Origin: CAYRYU01 sp964428355 | GTDB lineage: Bacteria; Muiribacteriota; Ozemobacteria; Ozemobacterales; Ozemobacteraceae | Reading direction: 5' to 3' | Assembly: GCA_964428355.1 (NCBI GenBank) | Contig: CAYRYU010000179.1 | Location: 1-7,602 of the forward strand | DNA: 7,602 nucleotides | Part shown: positions 1-7,500 of the stretch, piece after piece | Position numbering within the stretch: the first letter of the stretch is position 1 | How the letters are laid out: every line of letters starts with the position of its first letter | The notes under the pieces: generated by a model | Told to the model about the DNA's origin: nothing | Seen by the model: the letters and a program-made list of their open reading frames with translations, nothing else | Databases searched by the model: none | Translations under genes and position numbers: made by a program

Positions 1-20
1 TACAGAGGGAATCCGGCAGG

Positions 21-1316
21 ATGATCCGCCGCTCGGTGGCAGCCCTGGTCGTTGTGTTCTTCTATCTGGCCTACCTTGGAACCTGGTATGTTCGAGATCT
101 GAGGGAAAAATCCGTTTCGGAGGCAACGGTCACCCGCCTCAGCCGCTTGCAGGAGTTGATCCTCACCGCGGCTGGGGAAGGAATTCTCGGTCTCGACAAG
201 GTCGGGAGGGTCACCTTCGTCAATCTCGCCGCAATGAAAATGCTCGGGTGGGGCAAAGACGAAGGAGTGGGGAAACTTTTCCACGGAATCCGCGCTGAAT
301 GCAAGGCGGATACCCCGACCTGCACATGGGAGTCATGCCCGGTTTTCCTGACTCTTCACAAGGGGATCGCAAACCGGTTCGACGACGCCGTTTTCATCCG
401 GAGCGACGGCTCCCGTCTTGAAACCGAGTATGTCCTGACACCTATCAAGGAGGGCAGTGAAATCATCGGTGCCGTGGTGGTATTCAGCGACATTACAGCC
501 CGCAAGCACTACGAAGCCGAATTGAAAGCCACCCGTGACGACATTATCAACCTCCGCGAACAGGAGTTGAACATCGGTTTCGAAATCCAACGCTCTCTCC
601 TCCTCGGCCAAACGCCACTTCGACAACGCGGGGTGAAAATCGCCTCGTTGACGATTCCCTCCCTCGTCATAGACGGGGATTTCTTCGATTTCTTTCCCCT
701 CGGACGAACCACATTCGACCTGATTTTCGGAGACGTCATGGGGAAGGGAATCCCGGCAGCGCTCGTAGGTGCGGCGGTGAAGAGTCAGTTCCAAAGAGCG
801 ATGGCCCGGCTCCTTCTCAGGTCGAAAAACGGGATCCCCCCATCCCCGGAGGAAATCGTCTCCCGGGTCCATGCGGAGATGACAGTCCCCCTGGGAGCGG
901 TCGAGCGTTTCGTATCCCTCCATTACAGCCGGTTCGACATTGAGAAAAGGGAACTGCATCTGGTCAACGCCGGCCACACACCCCTCATCCAGTTCAGTTC
1001 CGCGCAAGGCATCACGATCCTTCACGATCCCGAAAACACCGCGATCGGGATCAACGAACGGGAAACCTATCACCAGAAGTCGATCCGTTTCGGAACGGGA
1101 GACCTGTTCCTTTTCTATTCCGACGGGATGATGGACGCTCGCAACCCTGCAGGGGCCTTTTTCGGCCTCGACCGCATCCGAAGGCTTGTGGAGGGAAACT
1201 TCCGGCAGGAACCCCGGGTGATGCTCGCGAAATTGATCGACGAGGTGAAAAGCTTCACCCAGTCGAACTCCTTCGCGGATGACGCGACCTGCATCGCCCT
1301 CCAGATCACCGGCTGA
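21..1316 (+). CDS. Membrane-anchored PAS domain SpoIIE/RsbU-family PP2C serine phosphatase (active site intact)
   Basis: The 431-residue protein has one hydrophobic helix (about residues 5-24), a short helical linker, a PAS domain (about 42-160, ending in the typical VVVFSDITARK) and a C-terminal SpoIIE-type PP2C domain (about 185-430). Phosphatase motifs are present in order: EIQRSLLL (188-195), the D220/D223 pair in DGDFFD, D238 in GDVMGKG, NAGH (316-319), SDG with D368, and the D420-D421 pair before A-T. All metal-binding aspartates are therefore in place. By family knowledge, such enzymes use two Mn/Mg ions to remove phosphate from serine or threonine on STAS-domain anti-sigma antagonists. 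The PAS domain has three cysteines (C94, C101, C106) that may serve a cofactor or redox sensor. ATG 21 is chosen because AGGG lies about 11 bases upstream, but the frame is open to the window edge, so the N-terminus may be longer. The stop is 9 bases before the next gene. Domain calls are sure; the exact signal and substrate are unknown. Confidence 0.93.
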   Translation: MIRRSVAALVVVFFYLAYLGTWYVRDLREKSVSEATVTRLSRLQELILTAAGEGILGLDKVGRVTFVNLAAMKMLGWGKDEGVGKLFHGIRAECKADTPTCTWESCPVFLTLHKGIANRFDDAVFIRSDGSRLETEYVLTPIKEGSEIIGAVVVFSDITARKHYEAELKATRDDIINLREQELNIGFEIQRSLLLGQTPLRQRGVKIASLTIPSLVIDGDFFDFFPLGRTTFDLIFGDVMGKGIPAALVGAAVKSQFQRAMARLLLRSKNGIPPSPEEIVSRVHAEMTVPLGAVERFVSLHYSRFDIEKRELHLVNAGHTPLIQFSSAQGITILHDPENTAIGINERETYHQKSIRFGTGDLFLFYSDGMMDARNPAGAFFGLDRIRRLVEGNFRQEPRVMLAKLIDEVKSFTQSNSFADDATCIALQITG

Positions 1317-1325
1317 CCGCGGGCA

Positions 1326-4300
1326 ATGAAGGGAATCCCGGAGCCGACCGGACGGATCTCCGTCGGCCCGCTGTGGGCATTTTTGTTGCTGCTGACGGTT
1401 CTCTCCCTGCTGGCTTTCGACTCCTGGCTCAAAGACCGCATCGAGGCGGCAAGGAAGGATTGGGAAGAACAGGAAAGGGAGCAGATGCGCCTCATCCTTT
1501 ACAAGGTGGTAAGGTTCAGTGCCCCGGAAACCTTTTTCCCCTTCGCCACCCGCAGGATCCTGGGGAACCTGAGGAAACGGATTCTCCTGCGGCAGGCATT
1601 CCTTCCACTGAAAGTTTTCCTGAAAGACCGCCTCGAGATACTCCTTTTCACCCCATCGGGCGAACGGCTCACCGTACCCGGGTTCTCGAGGGAGCGCAGC
1701 GCCGTTTCCGAGCGCGTGCTGGACAGGATCCGAAACCCCGATCCGCAGAAGATCGGGCCTGCCCGCTCGCTGAGCGGGAGTTTCTTCGGAATCAGGATGG
1801 CCCTCGAAAGGATATCGGCCACTCCACGGTCGTTCATCCGGCTCAAGGGAAGTCCCCGATACGATTACGCGGCATGGTTTCCGATTTCAAAGGCGAAGGC
1901 CTGCCTGGACCGGAAAGGAACCCCGGTACCATTGGGTCACATGTTGATACTTCTCAGGAAAGGCGCCCTGGAGGAGTATGAGCTGTTCCAAAAGACCGTT
2001 TCCCAGGTCAGCTCGCAGGTGGAAGGCCGATACAGGCTCAAGACAGGTTTCATTCCGGGAGCACGCCGGGACGGCGGGTCCGCTTTTCGGATGGGATACC
2101 TCCGCGAATCCGCTTCAACCTTGTCCCGAAAGAAAGATATCCAGGAGGAGGTAGTCTGGAAAAGAAAGATCCGCATCCGCCTGGAGCGCGATGGGGAGCC
2201 TGACGGGCCAACCCGCCGCGAGCTGGGAGTCCTCGGAACCGGCCGGGCGTTGGGTTGGGCTTCGATGCTGCTTTTCCTGGCAGGAATGGGGCGGTCCCTG
2301 CTCGTTTCCGGGCCGCGGGATATCTCCCTGCGCCGGCTGATCGTTTTCGCCCTCCTTGCGGCAACCATCCCCACCCTCACTGTTTTCGCCGCCCGGGGGA
2401 TCGATTACGCGGGAACATCCCGGAGAAGCCTCGAGTTTTCCACCCACCGGGATCTCGAACGCGCGCTTTCGGAGATCGACCTCGGGATGCAAACCTGGCA
2501 GGATTCGGTTGAATCGCGACTTCGGGAGTTCGTCCGAGGCCTCGAGGGAAGGAATGGGGGCCCCGCGGAATCCGACAAGACCGCTTCCGGCACGACCGAT
2601 TCCGGCACGACCGCTTCCGGCACGACCGCTTCCGGCACGACCGCTTCCAAAATGATGCGAGCGACCCCTCCCCTGCGGCCCCCGCAGGCGAGTGTTTCGG
2701 GAACCCCTCCCCTGCGGGATCCGCAGGCGAGTTTTTCGGGGACCCTTCCCCCACCCAATATCATCACCTATGCATACATTCTCGACGATGGGGGAAACCT
2801 CCTCGAGGCGGTGCGCGAAGGGGCAGACCGGAAACGGGAGCAGCGCGCGTTCGCCGCCACCCTGCTCCTGAACCTGCTCGGGGCCGCCGAGAACCATTCC
2901 CCGAAAACCTCCTCCGAAAAGGGAACCATGGACCTCTCGTATATCCACGGGTTGTCCAGGTATTTACTCGAAAACCTCGACCGGATCATCGCTTTCGAGG
3001 GATTCGGTTTCCGCCGGAGCCTGTTTCTTTCCTTTTTTCCCGAGCACGAGCCCCACGATGGGGCGAATGTGCCCGAAAAGCCAGGATGGCGTAGTCCCAG
3101 AGGGCACCGGGGGCCGAAAAGCCGGGTCCGTTTCTTCTCCGCCTTCCTGAACATGGAGAACCTCCTTTCGGAATACATCAGGAAGCTCATTTCCCGAAGG
3201 CGGCAGGGTATGTGGTTCGGACTGGCGGAGGGAGGGGAGGCGGGCCCACTCTGGAGCCGTCCGGAAGGCCTCCTTGCCAACAATGACCTTCTAACCATGT
3301 GCGAACAGGTCATCAGGCGCAATCATTCGGTGGATGCCATCATCGACCTCCCCCCGCGAGGGCGGTTCCTTGTGACCGCGGTTCCCGCAAACCGGATGGG
3401 AAGGTTCGTCCTTTTCGGGGCCGTTCCTTACGAACCCCTCGCCCGGAGGACAAGCCGCATCCTGACCTCCTTTGGTTCCGCAGTGATCCTCATGCTGATC
3501 TTCGGGGCGGCAACCGCTTTCCTTCTGGGCAACAGGCTCGTGAGAAGCATCGAACGGATTTCCGGGGCGTTGATGATGATCCGGCGCGGCGAGTTCGAGC
3601 TCCCGCCACTCCCCGAAAACGGTCAACTGGAAAAGATCTATACCGGGGTTGCGAGGTCCGGTGAAACCCTCTCCAGGGTCTATTCCGCACTTCCCGTCCG
3701 GAAAGCCCTCGTCGCGGAAGGAATGATCGAGTCGGGGGGATGGAGGCTGACCGCGAGATACATCCCGGGAGGATCGTTCGGGGGAAACATGAGCGACATG
3801 GTGAAACTCAAGGATGGGGAAATCCTTTTCTGCCTCGGGGGGGGAAGCGGCGGCTCGATCCCGGCCACCCTCATGGCGGCAAGGGTCAAGATGGCTTTCT
3901 CGATCCTCACCGACCGGGTCCGCAAGCCGGGCGAAATCCTCGACCTCCTCAACCGGATGCTTTCCCGGGACCCCGCCAAAAACCGCCGGATGACACTTTT
4001 CATCGGTTGGGCCCGAACCGACGGAACGCTCCATCATGCCAATGCGGGCCACCTTTGGCCGTGCTTTCACTCCGCCAAAGGGCCCAGATGGCTCGAGCAA
4101 CCTTCCTCCCCTCTTGGAAGCCGTCTGCGTGGCCAGTCNNNNNNNNNNNNNNNNNNNNNNNNNNNNNNNNNNNNNNNNNNNNNNNNNNNNNNNNNNNNNN
4201 NNNNNNNNNNNNNNNNNNNNNNNNNNNNNNNNNNNNNNCCAGATGGCTCGAGCAACCTTCCTCCCCTCTTGGAAGCCGTCTGCGTGGCCAGTCGATCGAG

Positions 4301-4546
4301 CAAAGTCTCTCCCTTGCCTGCGGAGAAGCCCTGGTCCTTTACTCCAAGGGGTGGATCACGGCTCTGGATCCCACGGGAAAGGGTGACGGGTACATCCATT
4401 TCGCCAACGCGGTCGAAAGGGCGTCTTCCGATCCGCACGGGATTCTTCCCGGGGAATTGTCCGCACAGGCGGGGGGGCAAGGGGGCGGGTCGGGAACTCC
4501 GGATGAGCGATCTCTCCTGATCCTTTCCCGGTCAGGAAAAGTCTGA
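1326..4546 (+). CDS. Four-helix membrane sensor with HAMP-like linker and degenerate SpoIIE/PP2C domain (probable pseudophosphatase); interrupted by an artificial N gap
   Basis: After the assembly overlap is collapsed (removing 4139-4293) the frame gives 1021 residues and ends at TGA 4544-4546. Predicted helices lie at about 13-31, 310-327, 338-356 and 712-735. They leave two large extracytoplasmic parts (32-309, 357-711), a HAMP-like stretch (736-790) and a SpoIIE-like domain (791-1021). The fold motifs are recognisable, but the catalytic ones are altered: GGDFYD is GGNMSD (N821 for the first Asp, D824 kept), GDVSGHG is GGGSGGS (G839 for Asp), SDG is SKG (K956 for Asp), and DDxT is DERS (1008-1011). 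NAGH (906-909) is kept. Loss of three or four metal ligands argues against phosphatase activity, so a binding, scaffolding or regulatory role is inferred. Low-complexity Ser/Gly/Thr and Pro-rich repeats (about 418-475) follow a helical segment after helix 3. The start lacks a clear Shine-Dalgarno and probably depends on coupling to the stop 9 bases upstream. The protein resembles the next gene's product in layout throughout. Confidence 0.88.
2579..2648 (+). repeat. 15-bp tandem repeat, about 4.7 units, inside gene 2
   Basis: The unit GACCGCTTCCGGCAC repeats at 2579, 2594 (one C-to-A change), 2609 and 2624, and a 10-base partial unit ends at 2648. Being a multiple of three, it encodes in-frame pentapeptides of the type S-G-T-T-A/D (gene 2 residues about 419-441). 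It lies in the second extracytoplasmic part, just after a helical segment, where the paralogous downstream protein has no comparable stretch. Copy number could vary without breaking the frame. Confidence 0.93.
2664..2741 (+). repeat. 39-bp direct repeat, two units, each with a 17-bp GC-rich palindrome
   Basis: Two 39-base units (2664-2702 and 2703-2741) differ at only a few positions, and a third unit begins at 2742 but diverges after about 10 bases. They encode the 13-residue repeats TPPLRPPQASVSG and TPPLRDPQASFSG. Each unit holds a perfect inverted repeat, CCTGCGG-N3-CCGCAGG (2672-2688 and 2711-2727), whose loop differs (CCC versus GAT) while both arms are conserved. It directly follows the 15-bp repeat and forms the same low-complexity insert. 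Confidence 0.9.
4084..4138 (+). repeat. 55-bp direct repeat, copy 1 (left contig end at the gap)
   Basis: This stretch, from CCAGATGGCTCGAGC to GCGTGGCCAGTC, ends exactly where the N run begins. It is identical base for base to 4239-4293 on the other side. It encodes residues about 920-937 of gene 2. A repeat that abuts the Ns on both sides is the signature of two contig ends sharing the same terminal k-mer, not of a biological duplication. Confidence 0.97.
4139..4238. other. Assembly gap: run of 100 N, placeholder length
   Basis: Exactly 100 undetermined bases lie here, a conventional filler for a gap of unknown size. Because the flanks overlap by 55 identical bases, there is probably no missing sequence: the true junction is made by merging the two flanking copies. 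The gap disrupts the frame of gene 2, because the 155 surplus bases are not a multiple of three. Confidence 0.97.
4239..4293 (+). repeat. 55-bp direct repeat, copy 2 (right contig start at the gap)
   Basis: This is the identical partner of 4084-4138 and begins at the first base after the N run. Read in the frame that ends at 4546, it encodes RWLEQPSSPLGSRLRGQ followed by SIEQSLSLACGEALVLYSKG. This joins smoothly with the upstream part of gene 2 once only one copy is kept. Confidence 0.97.
4471..4494 (+). other. Potential G-quadruplex-forming tract in the gene 2 coding strand
   Basis: Four G tracts of at least three bases (7, 5, 3 and 3 G) are separated by loops CAA, C and TC, which fits the usual G3+N1-7 pattern on the coding strand and so in the mRNA. 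The tract encodes part of a glycine-rich stretch (AGGQGGGSG) just before the DERS motif, about 50 bases before the gene 2 stop. Whether it folds or matters is unknown. It may simply reflect glycine codons in GC-rich DNA. Confidence 0.4.
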
Positions 4547-4566
4547 TGGAACCAGGATGCGGGTGA
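4534..4566 (+). promoter_or_regulatory. Translational coupling region: two AGGA-8 nt-ATG cassettes and a 6-codon mini-ORF joining genes 2 and 3
   Basis: AGGA at 4534-4537 precedes an ATG at 4546 by 8 bases, and that ATG overlaps the gene 2 stop as TGATG (4544-4548). It opens a six-codon frame (MEPGCG) whose TGA (4564-4566) overlaps the ATG at 4566, again as TGATG (4564-4568). A second AGGA (4554-4557) precedes this ATG by the same 8 bases. The arrangement would suit termination-reinitiation and decides the gene 3 start in favour of 4566 over the ATG at 4557, which lacks a well-placed ribosome binding site. Confidence 0.5.
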
Positions 4567-7500
4567 TGGCAAACCGACGGAGATTACGGGAATGGTCCAT
4601 CTGGGGCGGAATCCTTTTCCTGGCGTTCCTGGGCGTTTTTCACGCTTTTCGGGCCCGTGTGGCAACTGAGGGAAGGCTTCTTGCCGAGCTTCTCAGGTTC
4701 GACCTGATCAAACTTCAGCGTGGGCGGGAGCCGCATTTCAGGATGACAGGCGCCTGGTCATGGCTCCGAAAGGCACTCGAAACCTCGGCGCCTTTTCCCG
4801 AGCTTCATCGGAAGACCCTTGCAGCTCTTTCCGAAGGGGGATTCCCCGGTACCCGGCTGGTTCTTCTCGACCGGACGAACGGGACGACCTATCCGCAGGA
4901 TCCGGAATCAGGCGGGTTTTCCCGCCTGCTCGCAGATCTTGCCGACCACCGGCACGACGAGTTCGCGACCATGACCAGGAGGATCGAAACCTCGTTCGTT
5001 TCATTTCCCATCCACCTGGCGGGGAATTCACGACGCGAGCATCGTTTCTACCGCATACCCATACCGGGAAACCCCTGGTTCCTTGCCTGGGGACGTTTCC
5101 CCGGCAAAGTGGGGAAAGGAAAGCTTTATCTTGTACTGATCGAGGAAAAAAGCGCCATCTGGCCCTCCATTACCCGGACCTGGATGCTCAGGTTTTCCCG
5201 CGAACTGGGCAAGACGTGGAAACCGATCCCCCATACCGCATCCCGACGTCTGTATTCCCTCGCATCCGACCGCTCCCGCCAGGGAAAAGCCTGGAGGGGG
5301 ATCATCGGAATGACCCATGCGGCGTGCATCGATTTTCCCGAGGATTCCTGCCTGGCCCAGGTCCCCGTTTCTCCCGGGACGCAACTCTGGCTTTTCCTGG
5401 GGATCCTGGGAATCGCAGCCTTGGGCTTCCACAAACTTGCCGGTCCCCATCTCGAGACCGGAAAGGACCATCTGGACGCCAACGGCGGGCTTTCCTCGAA
5501 CATCCTTCGCAAGCTGGGCCCCGCAGTGGGGTTGCCGTTGCTCGCCATCATCGTGATCGGTGATATTGTCCTTTCCCTGCATTCCATGAACCTTTTCGAA
5601 AGCGAGTTTAGGGCTCTTCCCCAGGAACTGGAGCAGGTGGACGAGGAGCTTTCCGCGTTCCAGCAAAGAACCGAGAACAGGATCGGACGCATCCTCGAGC
5701 CCCTCCGACCCGTTTTCACCGCTTCCGAGGCCATGAAACTGGCTTTCTCACGCCTGGAGGGCAGGGAATTGATCTCGGCCGCCCCGATTTTCGCCTCTTC
5801 CGGGGTTTTCCTGCTTCCGTTCCACGAACAGAACAAGATGGGATTCCTCTTCACCTCCCAATTGGGGGAATCGTGGCGACGCTGGTACAACGACCGCCAT
5901 TTCCTGATGAGCGAGAAAGTGACACCCTATCACGAGAAGCTGGTCCGGGCAGGGGAGCATCCGATGACCCGGGAGGAAGTCCGAAACTTCATGAGGACGG
6001 TTCCCCGGGAAAGGCCGAAGGTCCCCCGGGACCTGGTCTGGGAGAAATTCTTTGGCACCATGGCCAAGGAGATCTGCGGGATCGTCACCGCAAGGACCAT
6101 GCGGGAAAAACCCGGGGACAGCCCGGGCGGAAAACCTGATTCTTTCAGCGCTTTCGCAGCCATCGCCGGAATCGAGCAGGAGGACATAGTCAACGAGGGA
6201 CTCGAGGACCTGGACCGGATCAAACGTTACAACGTGGGAAGAGAATCGATTTTCAACATCGCCCACCTGATGAAGGATCAGGACGGCGTCGCCCAGAACC
6301 TGATGTTCATCCACTGGCGGAGCGAATGCTTCACCTTTCCGTTCACGGTCTCCAACTCTCGGGAGCGGGCAAGGGCAAAGGATGGCAGGGGAGTCTACTT
6401 TTTCACCACCGACTTCGATGGGATAGATTTCGGTTCGGAACGCCCCCCCCGAGGGGCGAGGTTTGCCGCGGCAGCCCTCGCGGGGCAAGGCGATGCCCAG
6501 AGGTATGCGGGACGAGCCCCCGGCAAGGGCTGGAAGCTCTTCCAGTTTCACCGCAGCCGGGAAATGGGACACCTCATCATCGGAAGATCCAGACCTTTGG
6601 CCCCCCTGATCGAAAACGAAAGACGGACGCGGCTGGCATTCCTTTTCGGGTTCGCGATCGTTCTTGCCGGTCTCGGTCTGGGCTTCGGAACCCTTTCCCG
6701 CTTCCTGATCCGTCCTGTGGCGGACCTCGAGGAAGTGGTGGAATCCCTTTCGCACCCCCGTCAGGGGATCCCGGAAATCGGAAATCCGGTCGGGGAGTTG
6801 TTCCTCCTTGCCCAGCTTTTCCGCGAGGTTAAGGGAAGTCTTAGCCAACTCGACCTGGCCCGGATCGTACAAGAGGATCTCCTTCCCGCAGAGTATCTCG
6901 AGATCGGAAACATGCGCATGACAGGCCGGTCGATCATGCTCGAGGAAGTAGGCGGTGACTTCTTCGACTATATCCGTGATCCACGGGATCCCGACTGGGT
7001 CTATGTCTGTATCGGGGACGCCACGGGGCATGGGCTTCCCGCAGCGATCGTGGTCGCGATGATGGGTGGAGCCCTGCAGATGTTCATGGAGACGGACGTC
7101 GTCGAGCCCGAAGCCCTGCTGAACATCCTGAATCCTCAAGCTTTGCGACTTCTCAAACGGGTCAGGATGACCACGTTGCTTCTCCTGCGCTTGAACGTCA
7201 GGGACGGCAGGTTCCGGATGTCGAACGCCGGGCACCCGCCTCTGGTGAAGGTTGCATCCGATGGACAGACCAGGACCGTCGAGATCCCCATGTTCCCGAT
7301 CGGCGCATGGCCAAAGGCGAAGTACACCGGAGAGGATGACAGGATGCTTCCCGGCGAGGGGCTGGTCCTTTCAACTGACGGCTGCATCGAGACGCAGATC
7401 TCACCCGACAAGATGCTCGGCTATGCAGCTTTCAACCAGATGGTCCAGGAGGTCTTGCAGGAGGGCTTCGACGGTGCGCTCGACCGGTTCTTCGGCCGTC

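Noticed and set aside
2579..2741. Short repeats as a CRISPR array
   Set aside because: There are no unique spacers of constant length. The units are contiguous and multiples of three inside an open coding frame.
2115..2948. 277-codon antisense frame across the repeats of gene 2
   Set aside because: The repeated G-R-A-G-S pattern is simply the complement of the 15-bp repeat. There is no domain and no plausible start context.
3291..4100. 269-codon antisense frame opposite the phosphatase-like domain
   Set aside because: It is a shadow of gene 2, which has recognisable SpoIIE-fold motifs and a HAMP-like linker in the sense frame.
4084..4293. 55-bp repeats flanking the gap as target-site duplications or a mobile element insertion
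   Set aside because: The copies abut the Ns exactly, the filler is exactly 100 N, and removing one copy restores both frame and motif spacing. An assembly overlap explains everything.
1326..4520. Open frame reading straight through the N run and stopping near 4520 (1064 codons)
   Set aside because: The part after the gap is out of frame. It re-reads the duplicated 55-bp end in another frame and lacks the family motifs, while the frame ending at 4546 continues the phosphatase-like domain with correct spacing.
4760..5563. 267-codon + strand frame overlapping gene 3
   Set aside because: The translation is rich in Arg, Pro and Ser with no domain, as expected for an off-frame reading of GC-rich coding sequence. 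Gene 3 occupies the same strand in another frame.
5748..7235. Antisense open frame of 495 codons
   Set aside because: It lies wholly opposite gene 3, whose + strand frame carries complete catalytic motifs. Its translation has no recognisable domain, and long antisense frames are expected in GC-rich coding DNA.
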